This document shows positions 8,238 through 16,230 of a stretch of 64,000 nt of DNA, piece after piece. The notes beneath the pieces are model-generated. The model saw only the letters and a list, made by a program, of their open reading frames with translations. It made no database searches and was not told the origin of the DNA. A program made the translations under genes and the position numbers. This DNA comes from Ornatilinea sp. (GTDB lineage Bacteria; Chloroflexota; Anaerolineae; Anaerolineales; Anaerolineaceae): contig JAHDQE010000043.1 of the NCBI GenBank assembly GCA_018433975.1, forward strand, positions 89,946 through 153,945. Reading direction: 5' to 3'. Positions within the stretch are counted from its first letter, which is position 1; every line of letters starts with the position of its first letter.

Positions 8238-8330
8238 ATGCCAGAATATCGAAGATACAAACTGGAGGATGGTACATTCTTTTTTACCGTGGTTACCTAT
8301 AACCGCAAAACCATTCTGACTGGCGAGCAG
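8238..8330 (+). pseudogene. Duplicated 5' fragment of the RAYT transposase gene
   Basis: The sequence from the palindrome through the first ~31 codons of the transposase is present twice in tandem (8178-8330 and 8335-8489). This first copy starts MPEYRRYKLEDGTFFF and runs into the second palindrome at 8331, so it cannot make a full protein. The copies differ by scattered substitutions, so the duplication is not brand new. Confidence 0.8.
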
Positions 8331-8352
8331 GTAGGTGGGTCGCTGACCCATC
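8331..8352. repeat. Second REP palindrome, between fragment and intact RAYT
   Basis: GTAGGTGGGTCGCTGACCCATC, a slightly degenerate copy of the palindrome at 8173. It lies 43 bp before the intact transposase ATG. Confidence 0.7.
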
Positions 8353-8394
8353 TTTTTTCGTCCATTCGCTGTTCAATCTGGATATAATGAAAAC

Positions 8395-8946
8395 ATGCCA
8401 GAATATCGAAGAAACAAACTGGAGGGCGGCACATTCTTTTTTACCGTGGTTACTTATAACCGCAAACCCATTCTGATCGGCGAGCGGGAGCGGAATTTTC
8501 TCCACACCGCCTGGGAAGATGTTAGAACGCGATTTCCTTTTGAAACCATTGCCATCTGTTTATTGCCGGACCATCTTCATTGCATCTGGAAATTACCGGA
8601 AAAGGACATGAATTATTCCATCCGTTGGAAAGAAATCAAGCGACTTTTTACAAAAACATATCTGGAGCAGATTGGGCCTGGTGAAAAACGAAACCAATCC
8701 CGTATCAGACACCAGGAAGCGGCAATCTGGCAAAGAAGGTTCTGGGAACACACAATTAAGGATCAGCAGGATTTGAATCACCATATCGATTATGTGCACT
8801 ATAACCCGGTCAAACATGGGTACGTCCAAATGGTTCGTGATTGGTCATGGTCGAGCTTTCACCGATATGTAAAGGCGGGCTGGTATGAAGCGGATTGGGG
8901 AGAATCGGTAAAACATTCTTTCGATCATTTGGAAAATGGTGAATAA
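8395..8946 (+). CDS. REP-associated tyrosine transposase (RAYT, TnpA-REP / Y1 family)
   Basis: 183 residues, complete for the family. The HUH metal-binding motif is visible as DHLHC near residue 62, and the C-terminal part carries the family signature WQRRFWEHTI then HIDYVHYNPVKHGYV, which includes candidate catalytic tyrosines. Such enzymes cut and join single-stranded REP hairpins and are thought to spread them. The gene is bordered by GTGGGTCG palindromes 43 bp upstream and 1 bp downstream, forming a REPtron-like unit. It is not an ordinary IS200 element because no IS200 partner gene or larger ends are seen. Confidence 0.85.
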   Translation: MPEYRRNKLEGGTFFFTVVTYNRKPILIGERERNFLHTAWEDVRTRFPFETIAICLLPDHLHCIWKLPEKDMNYSIRWKEIKRLFTKTYLEQIGPGEKRNQSRIRHQEAAIWQRRFWEHTIKDQQDLNHHIDYVHYNPVKHGYVQMVRDWSWSSFHRYVKAGWYEADWGESVKHSFDHLENGE

Positions 8947-8947
8947 G

Positions 8948-8970
8948 GGTGGGTCGGCGACCCACCTACC
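8948..8970. repeat. REP palindrome at the right side of the RAYT gene
   Basis: GGTGGGTCGGCGACCCACCTACC directly follows the transposase stop. It is the right-hand partner of the copies at 8173 and 8331. Confidence 0.75.
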
Positions 8971-9156
8971 GGACTCAAAATAGAAAATTTAGAGGGGGAA
9001 ACAATTCGAAAAAGAATCAGGACAAAAATTATTTTGGGGTGAAACTCGCCGATATGAGTTACTTCACGATCTAGACAATCCGGGTGACTGAGACACCATT
9101 GATCAAGGTCACCAATAATTTGATAAAGCGAATGACGAAGGCGATGGAGATTAAAA

Positions 9157-9636
9157 ATGACGAAACCAAACATTACAAAAGAGGACATAAATCAAATAAC
9201 TAAAATTTTCAAACCATTATTGGGGCAAACAGCATGGAACGTAAAACTAGGAATTGGCAGTTTTTTAACAATGGAGTTTGGCAAATCAATTTCAATCTCA
9301 GTTAACGATAAGCGCGGAGAATGGTATTTGTGGATATATTGTTCTGGATGGTATATCGAGAACCCCAATAATATCTTCATAGGTTCGGAAGATTCAAGGA
9401 ATATTTTAAGGAAGGAAGTTCAAGTATTGGAAGGGCATAAACTAGAAGATATTCTGATTTCAACAGTGGCTTTTGAAACAAAATTTGTTTTCGATGATGG
9501 TGTAGTTCTTCATACTTTTCCATTAAGTTTTAGAGATGACTGCGATTCTTGGAAATTATTTACCCCGGAAAAAAAGGTATTAGTAATAAACCCGAATGGT
9601 AAATGGTCTTATAGAATCGCTAACAAAATTATATAG
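9157..9636 (+). CDS. Small conserved protein of unnamed immunity-like family
   Basis: 159 residues, soluble. It has the pattern WNVKLGIGSFLTMEFG, then GEWYLWIYCSGWYIE, a region ending in FDDGVVLHTFPLS, and a final strand rich in aromatic residues. I recall uncharacterised bacterial proteins with this layout, often near toxin loci, but cannot give a family name. ATG 9157 was taken as the start, although the upstream ribosome site (GGCGATGGAG) is distant. The surroundings make an immunity role plausible but unproven. Confidence 0.6.
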   Translation: MTKPNITKEDINQITKIFKPLLGQTAWNVKLGIGSFLTMEFGKSISISVNDKRGEWYLWIYCSGWYIENPNNIFIGSEDSRNILRKEVQVLEGHKLEDILISTVAFETKFVFDDGVVLHTFPLSFRDDCDSWKLFTPEKKVLVINPNGKWSYRIANKII

Positions 9637-9707
9637 TTTGATCGTTAAATTTTTTATCCTTTTTTACCGTATCGCCATCTTCGATTGCATAAAAATGAAC
9701 ATAGTGG

Positions 9708-9750
9708 GTAGGATGCGCTAAAGCGCCCAAAAGGATGGAATCGCATTTTC
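9708..9750. repeat. Degenerate GTAGGATGCGC REP-like element
   Basis: GTAGGATGCGCTAAAGCGCCC followed by AAAAGGATGGAATCGC. Same design as the elements at 7266 and 13682, in the gap between two immunity-like genes. Confidence 0.5.
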
Positions 9751-9788
9751 GTACTGGATACACCTGGGAGATGATGCAGCAGGTAATC

Positions 9789-10214
9789 ATGATGATAAAT
9801 AAGACAAATGGAGAATTAATAATCGGGAATACGGTTTTGAGCCACAATTTATCCAGAGAAGATTTCCTTACTTCCGATCTTGGTGCTGAAGTATTTAACG
9901 AAAGTAACTTCTCTCCATACTTTAACTATCACTTAAAACCCCAGGAAATTGGAGAAGAAACATTTATGGTCGCTGTTTATTTTTACCCCAAAGGATTTCT
10001 TGAAATGGTGGCTTTACGCATTAAGAAGGATGGAGAAATTTCATCATATTCGAATTGGTCAAAAGAGAAAGAAATGGAAACGAAGCGTTTACAGGATAAT
10101 TGGCTCTTAAAACATCTGGGATCACCACCATATGAATATCGATGGGGTAGAATATCGTCCATTTATGATCCCCGCTCCGCAACAAGCGAAATAATAATTC
10201 GATACAATGAGTAA
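9789..10214 (+). CDS. Small immunity-like protein with a WGRISSIYDPRS motif
   Basis: 141 residues from the ATG at 9789, chosen because GCAGG lies 5 nt upstream; a longer frame from 9735 would run through the REP-like element. The C-terminus LKHLGSPPYEYRWGRISSIYDPRSATSEIIIRY is a pattern I associate with small uncharacterised proteins near toxin genes. No membrane segment or signal. It precedes another GTGGGTCG palindrome. Function unknown. Confidence 0.6.
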   Translation: MMINKTNGELIIGNTVLSHNLSREDFLTSDLGAEVFNESNFSPYFNYHLKPQEIGEETFMVAVYFYPKGFLEMVALRIKKDGEISSYSNWSKEKEMETKRLQDNWLLKHLGSPPYEYRWGRISSIYDPRSATSEIIIRYNE

Positions 10215-10222
10215 TCCAACAG

Positions 10223-10250
10223 GTAGGGTGGGTCGCCGACCCACCTACCG
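10223..10250. repeat. Stand-alone copy of the RAYT-type palindrome
   Basis: GTAGGGTGGGTCGCCGACCC then ACCTACCGG, matching the element at 8173-8196 and the right end at 8948-8970. There is no transposase next to it, so it looks like a dispersed REP unit. Confidence 0.75.
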
Positions 10251-10283
10251 GACTATAACGCTGTAGAGACAGAGAAAATAAAT

Positions 10284-10663
10284 ATGATCTTCATTAAAAT
10301 TCTTGCTATCCTCATAGTGAGCCTGGTTTTACTATTTCTGGGCTTAAAAATCCCCACCTGGCCGAGCAAAGCCAGACTCTGCTGGGATTTAGAAAACTAC
10401 CTTCCAAAAGAGGAATGTGTCACCAGGAAAATGGCCTCGAAATAGTCAAATTGGCCTTTCCGGAAGGAGCGGTATCATCAAGCGATGTAAAAAGCGCCTT
10501 GGGAGAATACCTGTATGCCGAATATCCGACAACTTATGGTCATAGAGAAGTGTATTACCTTAGCGTAAGTCCCATTGATTGTTTTTTTAATTATTTTGAT
10601 TCGTATGATTTTGGATATGACAGCAACAGAGTACTTACCTCGTTTAGTTATGATGACTTTTAA
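10284..10663 (+). pseudogene. Frameshifted paralogue of the membrane-anchored protein at 12470
   Basis: The first 53 codons (MIFIKILAILIVSLVLLFLG...) match the protein at 12470, then stop at TAG 10443-10445. The remaining homology (LAFPEGAVSSSDVKSALGEYL... to the TAA at 10661) continues in the -1 frame. Compared with the intact paralogue, the interval after GAGGAATGT is one base short (29 versus 30 nt), which explains the shift. It is either a decayed copy or a sequencing error; the many substitutions relative to the paralogue favour decay. Confidence 0.75.
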
Positions 10664-10804
10664 TATGAGCATCAACTCTATGAAACTAAGAGCAGAGAGG
10701 GGATTATGACATCGTTCAACTCTCTGCCTTGTTGACAGCTGATAGGCGTGGTCAAGAGCACCCGCATATTATGGACTTCTTGATTTTTCTCAACCGGGGA
10801 GATT

Positions 10805-11290
10805 ATGTGTAAAATTCTACAGGATATACGATTGGATCAGCAAACTGACATGGTGGAAGTCTGCTTCAGAATGAGGTCTGATGATTTGCAACCATCAGTT
10901 ATTACCGATGAATTAGATATAGAACCAGCTTGGTCATTTGCAAAAGGTGAAAGCTATACTGGAAGGAGCTTAATACCGGAAACCAAAGAAATTATCTGTG
11001 TTCAGCGTCAACGTCCTTGGGGAATATGGGCTATAGATACAAAACCATTAGCGAAAGTCAAAGAAGTAAATAAGCACATTATTTATTTACTGAATATGCT
11101 TGAACCTAAGACAGAAAAATTGGTAAAGTATCTCGAACAAAATGAGAAATATCAAATCAGTTTCATTATAGAGTGGTCCCCTGTCGAGGGCTTTTTTGGA
11201 AGTTATGAAATCAATAGTCAAATATTGATGAGGATGTCAAAACTCTCCCATTACATAGAGTTTAGCTTTTTGGGGAAGACAGGGGAGTAA
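10805..11290 (+). CDS. DUF4279-like protein, putative immunity protein
   Basis: 161 residues. The pattern VCFRMRSDDLQPSVITDELDIEPAWSF, a central RPWGIWAIDT and a helical LNMLEPKTEKLVKYLEQ followed by an acidic/aromatic strand correspond to the DUF4279 layout, a family often seen next to polymorphic toxins. CGGGGAG eight bases before the ATG supports the start. There is no toxin partner nearby. Like its neighbours it is on the plus strand but has its own spacer, so it is not clearly in an operon. Confidence 0.65.
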   Translation: MCKILQDIRLDQQTDMVEVCFRMRSDDLQPSVITDELDIEPAWSFAKGESYTGRSLIPETKEIICVQRQRPWGIWAIDTKPLAKVKEVNKHIIYLLNMLEPKTEKLVKYLEQNEKYQISFIIEWSPVEGFFGSYEINSQILMRMSKLSHYIEFSFLGKTGE

Positions 11291-11305
11291 GGATATTGAA
11301 TAAGG

Positions 11306-11495
11306 GCTCGCTGCAGCGCACCAAAAGCGTAAAATCGCTATAATATTTTCATACCCGAAGGTTGGGGGATTGAGGAAATGGGTATTTCATTGGATCCCCC
11401 AACCACATCGAATTGTTTTGTTCAGGGCCATAACATCCTGACGTTAAACTTTTACTTCAGTTAACCTAAAAGGCGGTGCGGTTTTCGACTAATCC
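11306..11495 (+). repeat. Composite repeat, copy B
   Basis: GCTCGCTGCAGCGCACCAAAAGCG, then AAAATCGCTATAATATTTTC and the GGTTGGGGGATTGAGGAAATGGG block as in copies A and C. The frame that is open for 49 codons in copy A ends after about 30 codons here (TAA near 11465), so coding is not conserved. Confidence 0.6.
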
Positions 11496-11593
11496 GGCAA
11501 AATATGAATGGAGTTTGGTGTGAAAAAAGGGTTTGTACAGTAGTGCATTTACAGTGAGGCATTATTTTTCAATAACGAGGAGCCTACGATACG

Positions 11594-11998
11594 ATGAAGC
11601 CAATATTTCTCTTTAAACAAATTTTTGTTGATATTTCAATATTGGCGAACCTATTAGTGTCTGGCCTGGTAATGATCATTGGCTGGACTACAAGTATGGT
11701 TTTAATATCCCCATTCTACAATATTAGTTCCATAACTTTTGGCTTCATCATGGGGCTTGTAGTAATTTTTTGGGAAACTTCACGTGCTAAGTCTGGCAAA
11801 ACCCAAAAACCAATATCATTTATTCCTCACACTATTCAAGGAATACTTCTTATCGGCATTCTTATAGTGCCAATTAATGAGCTGAAATTTTATGGTCTCA
11901 TGACCTATTTTGGATATCATCTTGTTTTACTAATCGCTTTGCTACTATGGCAAAGGCGAGTAAAAAAACGTTTTAGATGGATGGATTTATTTCCATGA
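11594..11998 (+). CDS. Small integral membrane protein, unknown function
   Basis: 134 residues with about four membrane helices (ISILANLLVSGLVMIIG; ITFGFIMGLVVIFW; TIQGILLIGILIVPI; YHLVLLIALLLW) and a basic C-terminus (RRVKKRFRW). I do not recognise a family. CGAGGAG before the ATG supports the start. In this setting it could be an immunity protein against a membrane-active toxin, but that is only a guess from position. Confidence 0.6.
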   Translation: MKPIFLFKQIFVDISILANLLVSGLVMIIGWTTSMVLISPFYNISSITFGFIMGLVVIFWETSRAKSGKTQKPISFIPHTIQGILLIGILIVPINELKFYGLMTYFGYHLVLLIALLLWQRRVKKRFRWMDLFP

Positions 11999-12261
11999 TT
12001 GAGAAACAGCGAACTGCCCTTCAGGTATTTCACACCAATGCATGAAAAAGGAAATGGACAAGGAGCAGAAACTCTGTAAAATGCCCGACTTTAGTCTTCT
12101 TAATGTTTCCAAAAAATACTCTAGAGCAAGTTATCGTTCAGTTGTTCATGCCTTTTTGGAATGCAATGGGATACTTTTGTTTTTGTCTTGATCTTTTTTA
12201 CTTTCCGGAATCTATTTTCCTTTGGCGCCCATTATTAATAAAAAATTCAAAGTGAAAGCAG

Positions 12262-12452
12262 GCACACTGCCAGCGCACCAAAAGCGTAAAATCGCTATAA
12301 TATTTTCAGGCCCGAAGGTCGGGGGATTGAGGAAATGGGTATTTCATTGGATTCCCAAACCAGATCCGGTTGTTTTGTTCAGGCCATAATTTCTACTTCA
12401 ATTAGGTCGAAGGGTGGTGTGGTTTTCGACCGGACACCCTATAACGCTGTAA
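12262..12452 (+). repeat. Composite repeat, copy C
   Basis: GCACACTGCCAGCGCACCAAAAGCG, AAAATCGCTATAATATTTTC and the GGTCGGGGGATTGAGGAAATGGG block, ending TTCGACCGG. It lies directly upstream of the gene at 12470 and may supply its promoter (TATAAT). The preceding stretch 11999-12261 holds no supported gene. Confidence 0.6.
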
Positions 12453-12469
12453 AAACAGAGGAGATGAAT

Positions 12470-12859
12470 ATGATCTTCATTAAAAAACTGATAAAAATTC
12501 TTGCTATCCTCATAGTGAGCCTGGTTTTACTATTTCTGGGCCTGACAATACCCACCTGGCCGAGCAAGGCCAGACTCTGCCGGGATGTGGAAAGTTATCT
12601 TCCGCGGGAGGAATGTTCCCGCCTGAAATCTACCAGCGAAATAGTCTATCGGGCATTTCCTAAAGGAGAGGTGTCATCAAACGATGTCAAAGGTGCCTTG
12701 GGAAAATACTTGCATGAAGAACACCCGACAACTTATGGCCATATAGAAGTGTACTACCTTAGCATACGTCCAATTGATTATCTTTTTAGAAGTTTTGCTT
12801 CGTATCGATTTGGTTATGACAATCATGGGATACTGGTAGCCTTGAGCTATGATGACTAA
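12470..12859 (+). CDS. Small membrane-anchored protein, intact member of a duplicated pair
   Basis: 129 residues. A single N-terminal membrane helix (LIKILAILIVSLVLLFLG) is followed by a short external or periplasmic domain with FPKGEVSSNDVKGALGKYL and SFASYRFGYDNHG. ATG 12470 is preferred because GAGGAG ends 6 nt before it and the frameshifted paralogue at 10284 starts at the equivalent codon. The domain has a D-V-x-x-x-L-G pattern reminiscent of small SmpA-like folds, also seen in the pair at 41.9-42.9 kb, but the relationship is uncertain. Confidence 0.65.
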   Translation: MIFIKKLIKILAILIVSLVLLFLGLTIPTWPSKARLCRDVESYLPREECSRLKSTSEIVYRAFPKGEVSSNDVKGALGKYLHEEHPTTYGHIEVYYLSIRPIDYLFRSFASYRFGYDNHGILVALSYDD

Positions 12860-12952
12860 AGAATTGCGTTTTGGTGAAGGAATTTATTCTGTCTAAGGAA
12901 TAAATGATGCTTGCTGCCAATGCAGAAGCCACTAGACCTGCCTTTAACCTAT

Positions 12953-13128
12953 AAGGGGCGCTGCCGCATAAAACCGCTACAATATTCCCATATCCGAATA
13001 TACCTGAATAGGGGGGCATCAAAAGTGCCCGCACCCTAGCAACTGGAATTTGAATTCAGAAATTGAGTTATAGAAACTAAAAATAGGATAAAGGCGCTAT
13101 CCCAGCAGGGTGAAGGGCAATAAAAAAT
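12953..13128. repeat. Decayed composite repeat fragment (copy D) and spacer
   Basis: GGGGCGCTGCCGCATAAAACCGCTACAATATTCCCATATCCG keeps the order of the composite repeat (GCGCTGCC..., AAAA.CGCTA.AATATT...) but is truncated and mutated by about 13005. No gene seen in the remainder up to 13128. Confidence 0.4.
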
Positions 13129-13635
13129 ATGCGCAGCGAAATTTCATTCACACACTTTCTTAAAACGGGTGAGCTTGGTCCGTTGAATTTCTCACTCAGC
13201 TTAGAAGAGGTTTGTCAAGTATTAGGGCCACCTGAAGAAACCTACCGACCATATTCGTATATGGGAAAGGAAAGGGATAATCAAGTGAACTTATATTATA
13301 AAAGCCTCTCTATTGCGTTCATTCATGACACTTTTGTGCAATTTATATGTTATTTTGATAAAAGAGAGAAAGGATTGCCTGAGGTGTTGGACGCCAAATG
13401 GTATCCAAGAGTTCGGAGAGCCGATTATATGTTCTTTTTAAAATATTTAAAGAACCATAATATTCTCTGTCAGAGAATAATCGAGCCCGAGCCGGATGTA
13501 AAAACACTGTACATAAAACATAGTGAGCAGCAACATATTACTATTCCTTTCGATCAAGGGAAAAAAGGCCGGGTTAAATCAATAATATGTACAGCTACAG
13601 GGCCCGGAAGAGATTGGCAACTGCAAGACTGTTAA
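13129..13635 (+). CDS. Small immunity-like protein of unnamed family
   Basis: 168 residues, soluble. The opening FLKTGELGPLNFSLSLEEVCQVLGPPEE resembles uncharacterised proteins of polymorphic toxin neighbourhoods (fixed order: F-L-x-x-G-x-L-G, then a V-x-x-x-L-G-x-P pattern). The remainder has alternating strands and a helix (ADYMFFLKYLKNHN). No known catalytic motif. The ATG follows GAAGGGCAATAAAAAAT, a fair ribosome site. The immunity role is inferred only from family resemblance and position. Confidence 0.55.
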   Translation: MRSEISFTHFLKTGELGPLNFSLSLEEVCQVLGPPEETYRPYSYMGKERDNQVNLYYKSLSIAFIHDTFVQFICYFDKREKGLPEVLDAKWYPRVRRADYMFFLKYLKNHNILCQRIIEPEPDVKTLYIKHSEQQHITIPFDQGKKGRVKSIICTATGPGRDWQLQDC

Positions 13636-13681
13636 AGATGAGTAGTGCTGCCAGCTCCGATAGCGCAGTGAGGGTCAGCCA

Positions 13682-13772
13682 GTAGGGTGCGCTGCCAGCG
13701 CACCAAAAACACAGTGAGTGGTTATGATAGCGCGCTGCGTTGTGGTGCGGTCAAAAGCGACCGAACCCTATT
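13682..13772. repeat. Two REP-like elements of the GTGCG family
   Basis: The first (13682-13711) is GTAGGGTGCGCTGCCAGCGC then ACCAAAAAC, the clearest copy of its type. The second (13742-13772) is GTGGTGCGGTCAAAAGCGAC then CGAACCC, related to the 37300 and 38748 elements. Confidence 0.6.
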
Positions 13773-13817
13773 GGCTATGTTTACACAGTAATTAATGATG
13801 TGATAATAGAGGATAAT

Positions 13818-14162
13818 ATGAAGAATTACTTTGAGGAATATCACCAGTTGCTTAATAAAAAAGAAGCTTATCCTGGAGTCTATTTGCGACGTAATCATAT
13901 TATGTATCCTTTAGTTTGCTTAGTAAATAATATAATTTGCTTCTACATAAGTGAAAATTATGAACCGATTCCATTGTTTATTAGCAGAGCCTATAAGCAC
14001 ATAATTCGATACTCCGATTATAAAGGGAATCAAGAAACTGAGATTGAAGTTGAAAAATATAAAAAACTTGTATTAGAGTATTTAGCTGAAATAGCACAGT
14101 TTGTAATAACAAAGGATATTGATTTGAGTTTAAAAGAACTTATTCCAAAAGAATTGTTATGA
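13818..14162 (+). CDS. Hypothetical AT-rich small protein
   Basis: 114 residues from ATG 13818, where AGAGG ends 5 nt upstream; a longer frame from 13740 would start inside the REP-like element. Soluble, Tyr/Ile/Glu rich, no recognised domain (YHQLLNKKEAYPGVYLRRNHIMYPLVCLVNN). Base composition is among the most AT-rich in the window, suggesting acquisition. Possibly another orphan immunity gene; no evidence for function. Confidence 0.5.
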   Translation: MKNYFEEYHQLLNKKEAYPGVYLRRNHIMYPLVCLVNNIICFYISENYEPIPLFISRAYKHIIRYSDYKGNQETEIEVEKYKKLVLEYLAEIAQFVITKDIDLSLKELIPKELL

Positions 14163-14265
14163 TTAATCTTAAGCGCGTAGATATCGTTTTAGAAATTAGG
14201 CGTAAACAATTATCTTCGAAATAAACCGGATCAATAGATCGATCAATAGGAAATTGCATTGAGTG

Positions 14266-14296
14266 AGCGGGTGTGCTACAGCGCACTAAATATCGG
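14266..14296. repeat. Degenerate GCGGGTGTGC REP-like element
   Basis: GCGGGTGTGCTACAGCGCACTAAA: the GTGCGC...GCGCAC design in degenerate form, just before the RHS remnant. Confidence 0.35.
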
Positions 14297-14315
14297 TGGA
14301 AGTCAGAAGTGTTGT

Positions 14316-14520
14316 GATCTGTACATTGGTAATTATTATGAATGGCGGGTTGGAACCGGCGGCTCAACGGGGGGGGAGAATATTATTACGCGGGCAGTCA
14401 GCGGGTGGTGCTGTGGGTGGGGACGACGCTGTCGTACCTGTTCAACGATCAACTCGGCTCGACCTCGATCACGGCGGACGCGGGCGGCAACCTGAGCGGG
14501 GAGCTGCGCTACCTTCCCAT
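14316..14520 (+). pseudogene. Remnant of an RHS/YD-repeat core
   Basis: Two frames together encode the hallmark end of an RHS shell: [10 protein letters not shown] in one frame, then [15 protein letters not shown] and [19 protein letters not shown] in another. The frame change falls at a run of eight G (14369-14376). After LRYLP the homology ends abruptly and the toxin-bearing tip is missing. RHS proteins carry variable C-terminal toxins paired with immunity genes, so this fragment supports reading the 6.9-14.2 kb genes as a toxin-immunity graveyard. Confidence 0.75.
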
Positions 14521-14607
14521 TCCGCGCCCGAGAATCATCCAACCGATTTCGAAAATTCTGGTAAGATAGCATACTGCTTGAAACAAATAGGAGGAGGAAC
14601 TTTTGCT

Positions 14608-15384
14608 ATGGATATCCGTGCTTACAACCGCGAAGCCTGGAATACGGAAGCCGATAAGAAAAACCCCTGGACCATCCCCGTAGGGCCGGAAGTGATTGCC
14701 GCGGCCCGGCAGGGCGAATGGAGCCTGCTGCTCACCCCGCTGAAACCCGTCCCCCCCGAATGGTACCCGCCCCTCGAGGGCGCGGATGTGCTGTGCCTGG
14801 CCTCCGCCGGAGGCCAGCAGGGACCGGTGCTGGCGGCGGTGGGCGCCCGCGTGACCGTGCTGGATAACTCGCCGCGCCAGCTTGACAGCGACCGCCAGGT
14901 CGCCGAGCGGGAGGGCCTGGAGATCAACCTGGTGGAAGGCGACATGCGAGACCTTTCCGTGTTCCCCGACGCCAGCTTCGACCTGATCTTTCATCCCGTT
15001 TCCAACGTCTTCATCCCCGATGTGCAGCCCGTGTGGCGCGAAGCGTACCGCGTGCTGCGTCCGGGCGGCGTGCTGCTGGCCGGGTTCATGAATCCCGTCA
15101 TGTACATTTTCGACCTGGAACTTTTGGAAGAGGAGCAGCGCCTTGAGGTACGCTATAAACTGCCCTATTCCGACCTCGAAGACCTTCCCAAAGAAACCCT
15201 GGAAAAGTGGCTGGCCGACGGCCAACCGGTCGAGTTCAGCCACACCCTCGAAGAGCAGATCGGCGGGCAGCTCCAGGCCGGCTTCCTGCTGGCAGGGTTC
15301 TACGAAGACACCCACCCGGACGACCTGCTGTGCGATTATATGCCCACCCTGATCGCCACCCGGGCCATCAAACCCTCAAAATGA
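14608..15384 (+). CDS. SAM-dependent methyltransferase (class I)
   Basis: 258 residues. The SAM-binding core is visible: [20 protein letters not shown] (motif I, ~73-92), acidic [11 protein letters not shown] (motif II), [13 protein letters not shown] (motif III) and [12 protein letters not shown] with the [15 protein letters not shown] post-motif. Substrate unknown. ATG 14608 is chosen because GGAGGAGG lies 10 nt upstream and homology starts there ([11 protein letters not shown]). It is GC-rich again, marking the return from the accessory region. Confidence 0.85.
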   Translation: MDIRAYNREAWNTEADKKNPWTIPVGPEVIAAARQGEWSLLLTPLKPVPPEWYPPLEGADVLCLASAGGQQGPVLAAVGARVTVLDNSPRQLDSDRQVAEREGLEINLVEGDMRDLSVFPDASFDLIFHPVSNVFIPDVQPVWREAYRVLRPGGVLLAGFMNPVMYIFDLELLEEEQRLEVRYKLPYSDLEDLPKETLEKWLADGQPVEFSHTLEEQIGGQLQAGFLLAGFYEDTHPDDLLCDYMPTLIATRAIKPSK

Positions 15385-15464
15385 GGAATATCGGGAGAGA
15401 AATATATCTCCCCAAAGCAGCGCCCCTTCGTTGCATCCCGCTTCTCGCCGAAGATTGAACCTCA

Positions 15465-15496
15465 GAAACCGAGTTTTTTTCGAAAAACTCGGTTTC
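15465..15496 (+). terminator. Perfect 14-bp hairpin terminator
   Basis: GAAACCGAGTTTTT / AAAAACTCGGTTTC around a TTCG loop. It lies 80 bp after the methyltransferase stop and could work in both directions. Confidence 0.7.
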
Positions 15497-16005
15497 TTAA
15501 TCCGAAACACAGCGAGCGGTAGGGAGAGGTGCAGGGGTGGGGAAGAACATGCCGTCCTGAAGCCGCCAGCACCCTGAACCCCACTACAAGGCACGCGCTC
15601 AAATTACCGGGAGACGAGAACTTTTTCGGCATGCATCTGGCTCAAGTCAGCGGCGGCGCGCAGCGGCACAGGTGGGTCACGCATGTCATTCTGACGCGCG
15701 CAGCGCGGAAGAATCTCTGGGCCCCTTACCAGTTTGTACCCGCCTGGAGCACTGCTGCTCCCCGGGCCTGCCAGAGATGCTTTTCCCGGCCGGGTTCAGA
15801 TCAATCCGGTGGTTTTCCTAAAAAACTTTGCGATCTCACCCGTACTTGCGGCAGGCGCAAGTGTTGCGCCTGCGCGTGAGGTAAAAATGTTTATATCCTT
15901 TGGGGCAAATCCATCTCTAACTGATAAAAACGCAAACCGAGACTTCCTTGCGCCCCCCGGCAGAGCATACGCCAATTCTCTAACCTTAAAAAATCTCTTC
16001 GTCCC
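15497..16005. other. Intergenic stretch without supported gene
   Basis: About 500 bp with no convincing coding frame on either strand and no RNA gene that I recognise. Confidence 0.4.
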
Positions 16006-16034
16006 TTGACAAACCCCTTCAAAATCGCTATTCT
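16006..16034 (+). promoter_or_regulatory. Predicted promoter for the LuxR regulator with nested inverted repeats
   Basis: TTGACA (16006-16011), a 17-bp spacer and TATTCT (16029-16034). The -10 overlaps TTCTATTATAGAA, which is a palindrome, and TAGAACATAAATTCTA follows directly, a second one. These could be operator half-sites. The leader to the LuxR gene is about 380 nt and contains a peptide frame and a hairpin. Confidence 0.55.
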
Positions 16035-16230
16035 ATTATAGAACATAAATTCTATCAAAAAAGAGCAAAAGTCACCCACGCATTCAGTGTAGGGCGCCAC
16101 TCCCCATTTCTTCTGCCGGTGGAACCGGCCGGGAAGTCAGCACCCCACCGTGCAGGCGCCTTACCGTACCGCAAACATCACTTAAATGAGGAAGGATCTG
16201 TCAACCAGATTCTTGCTTCAAAGGAGCTTA

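Noticed and set aside
14296..14607. N-terminal extension of the methyltransferase
   Set aside because: The upstream codons overlap the RHS remnant in another frame; methyltransferase homology and ribosome site start at 14608.
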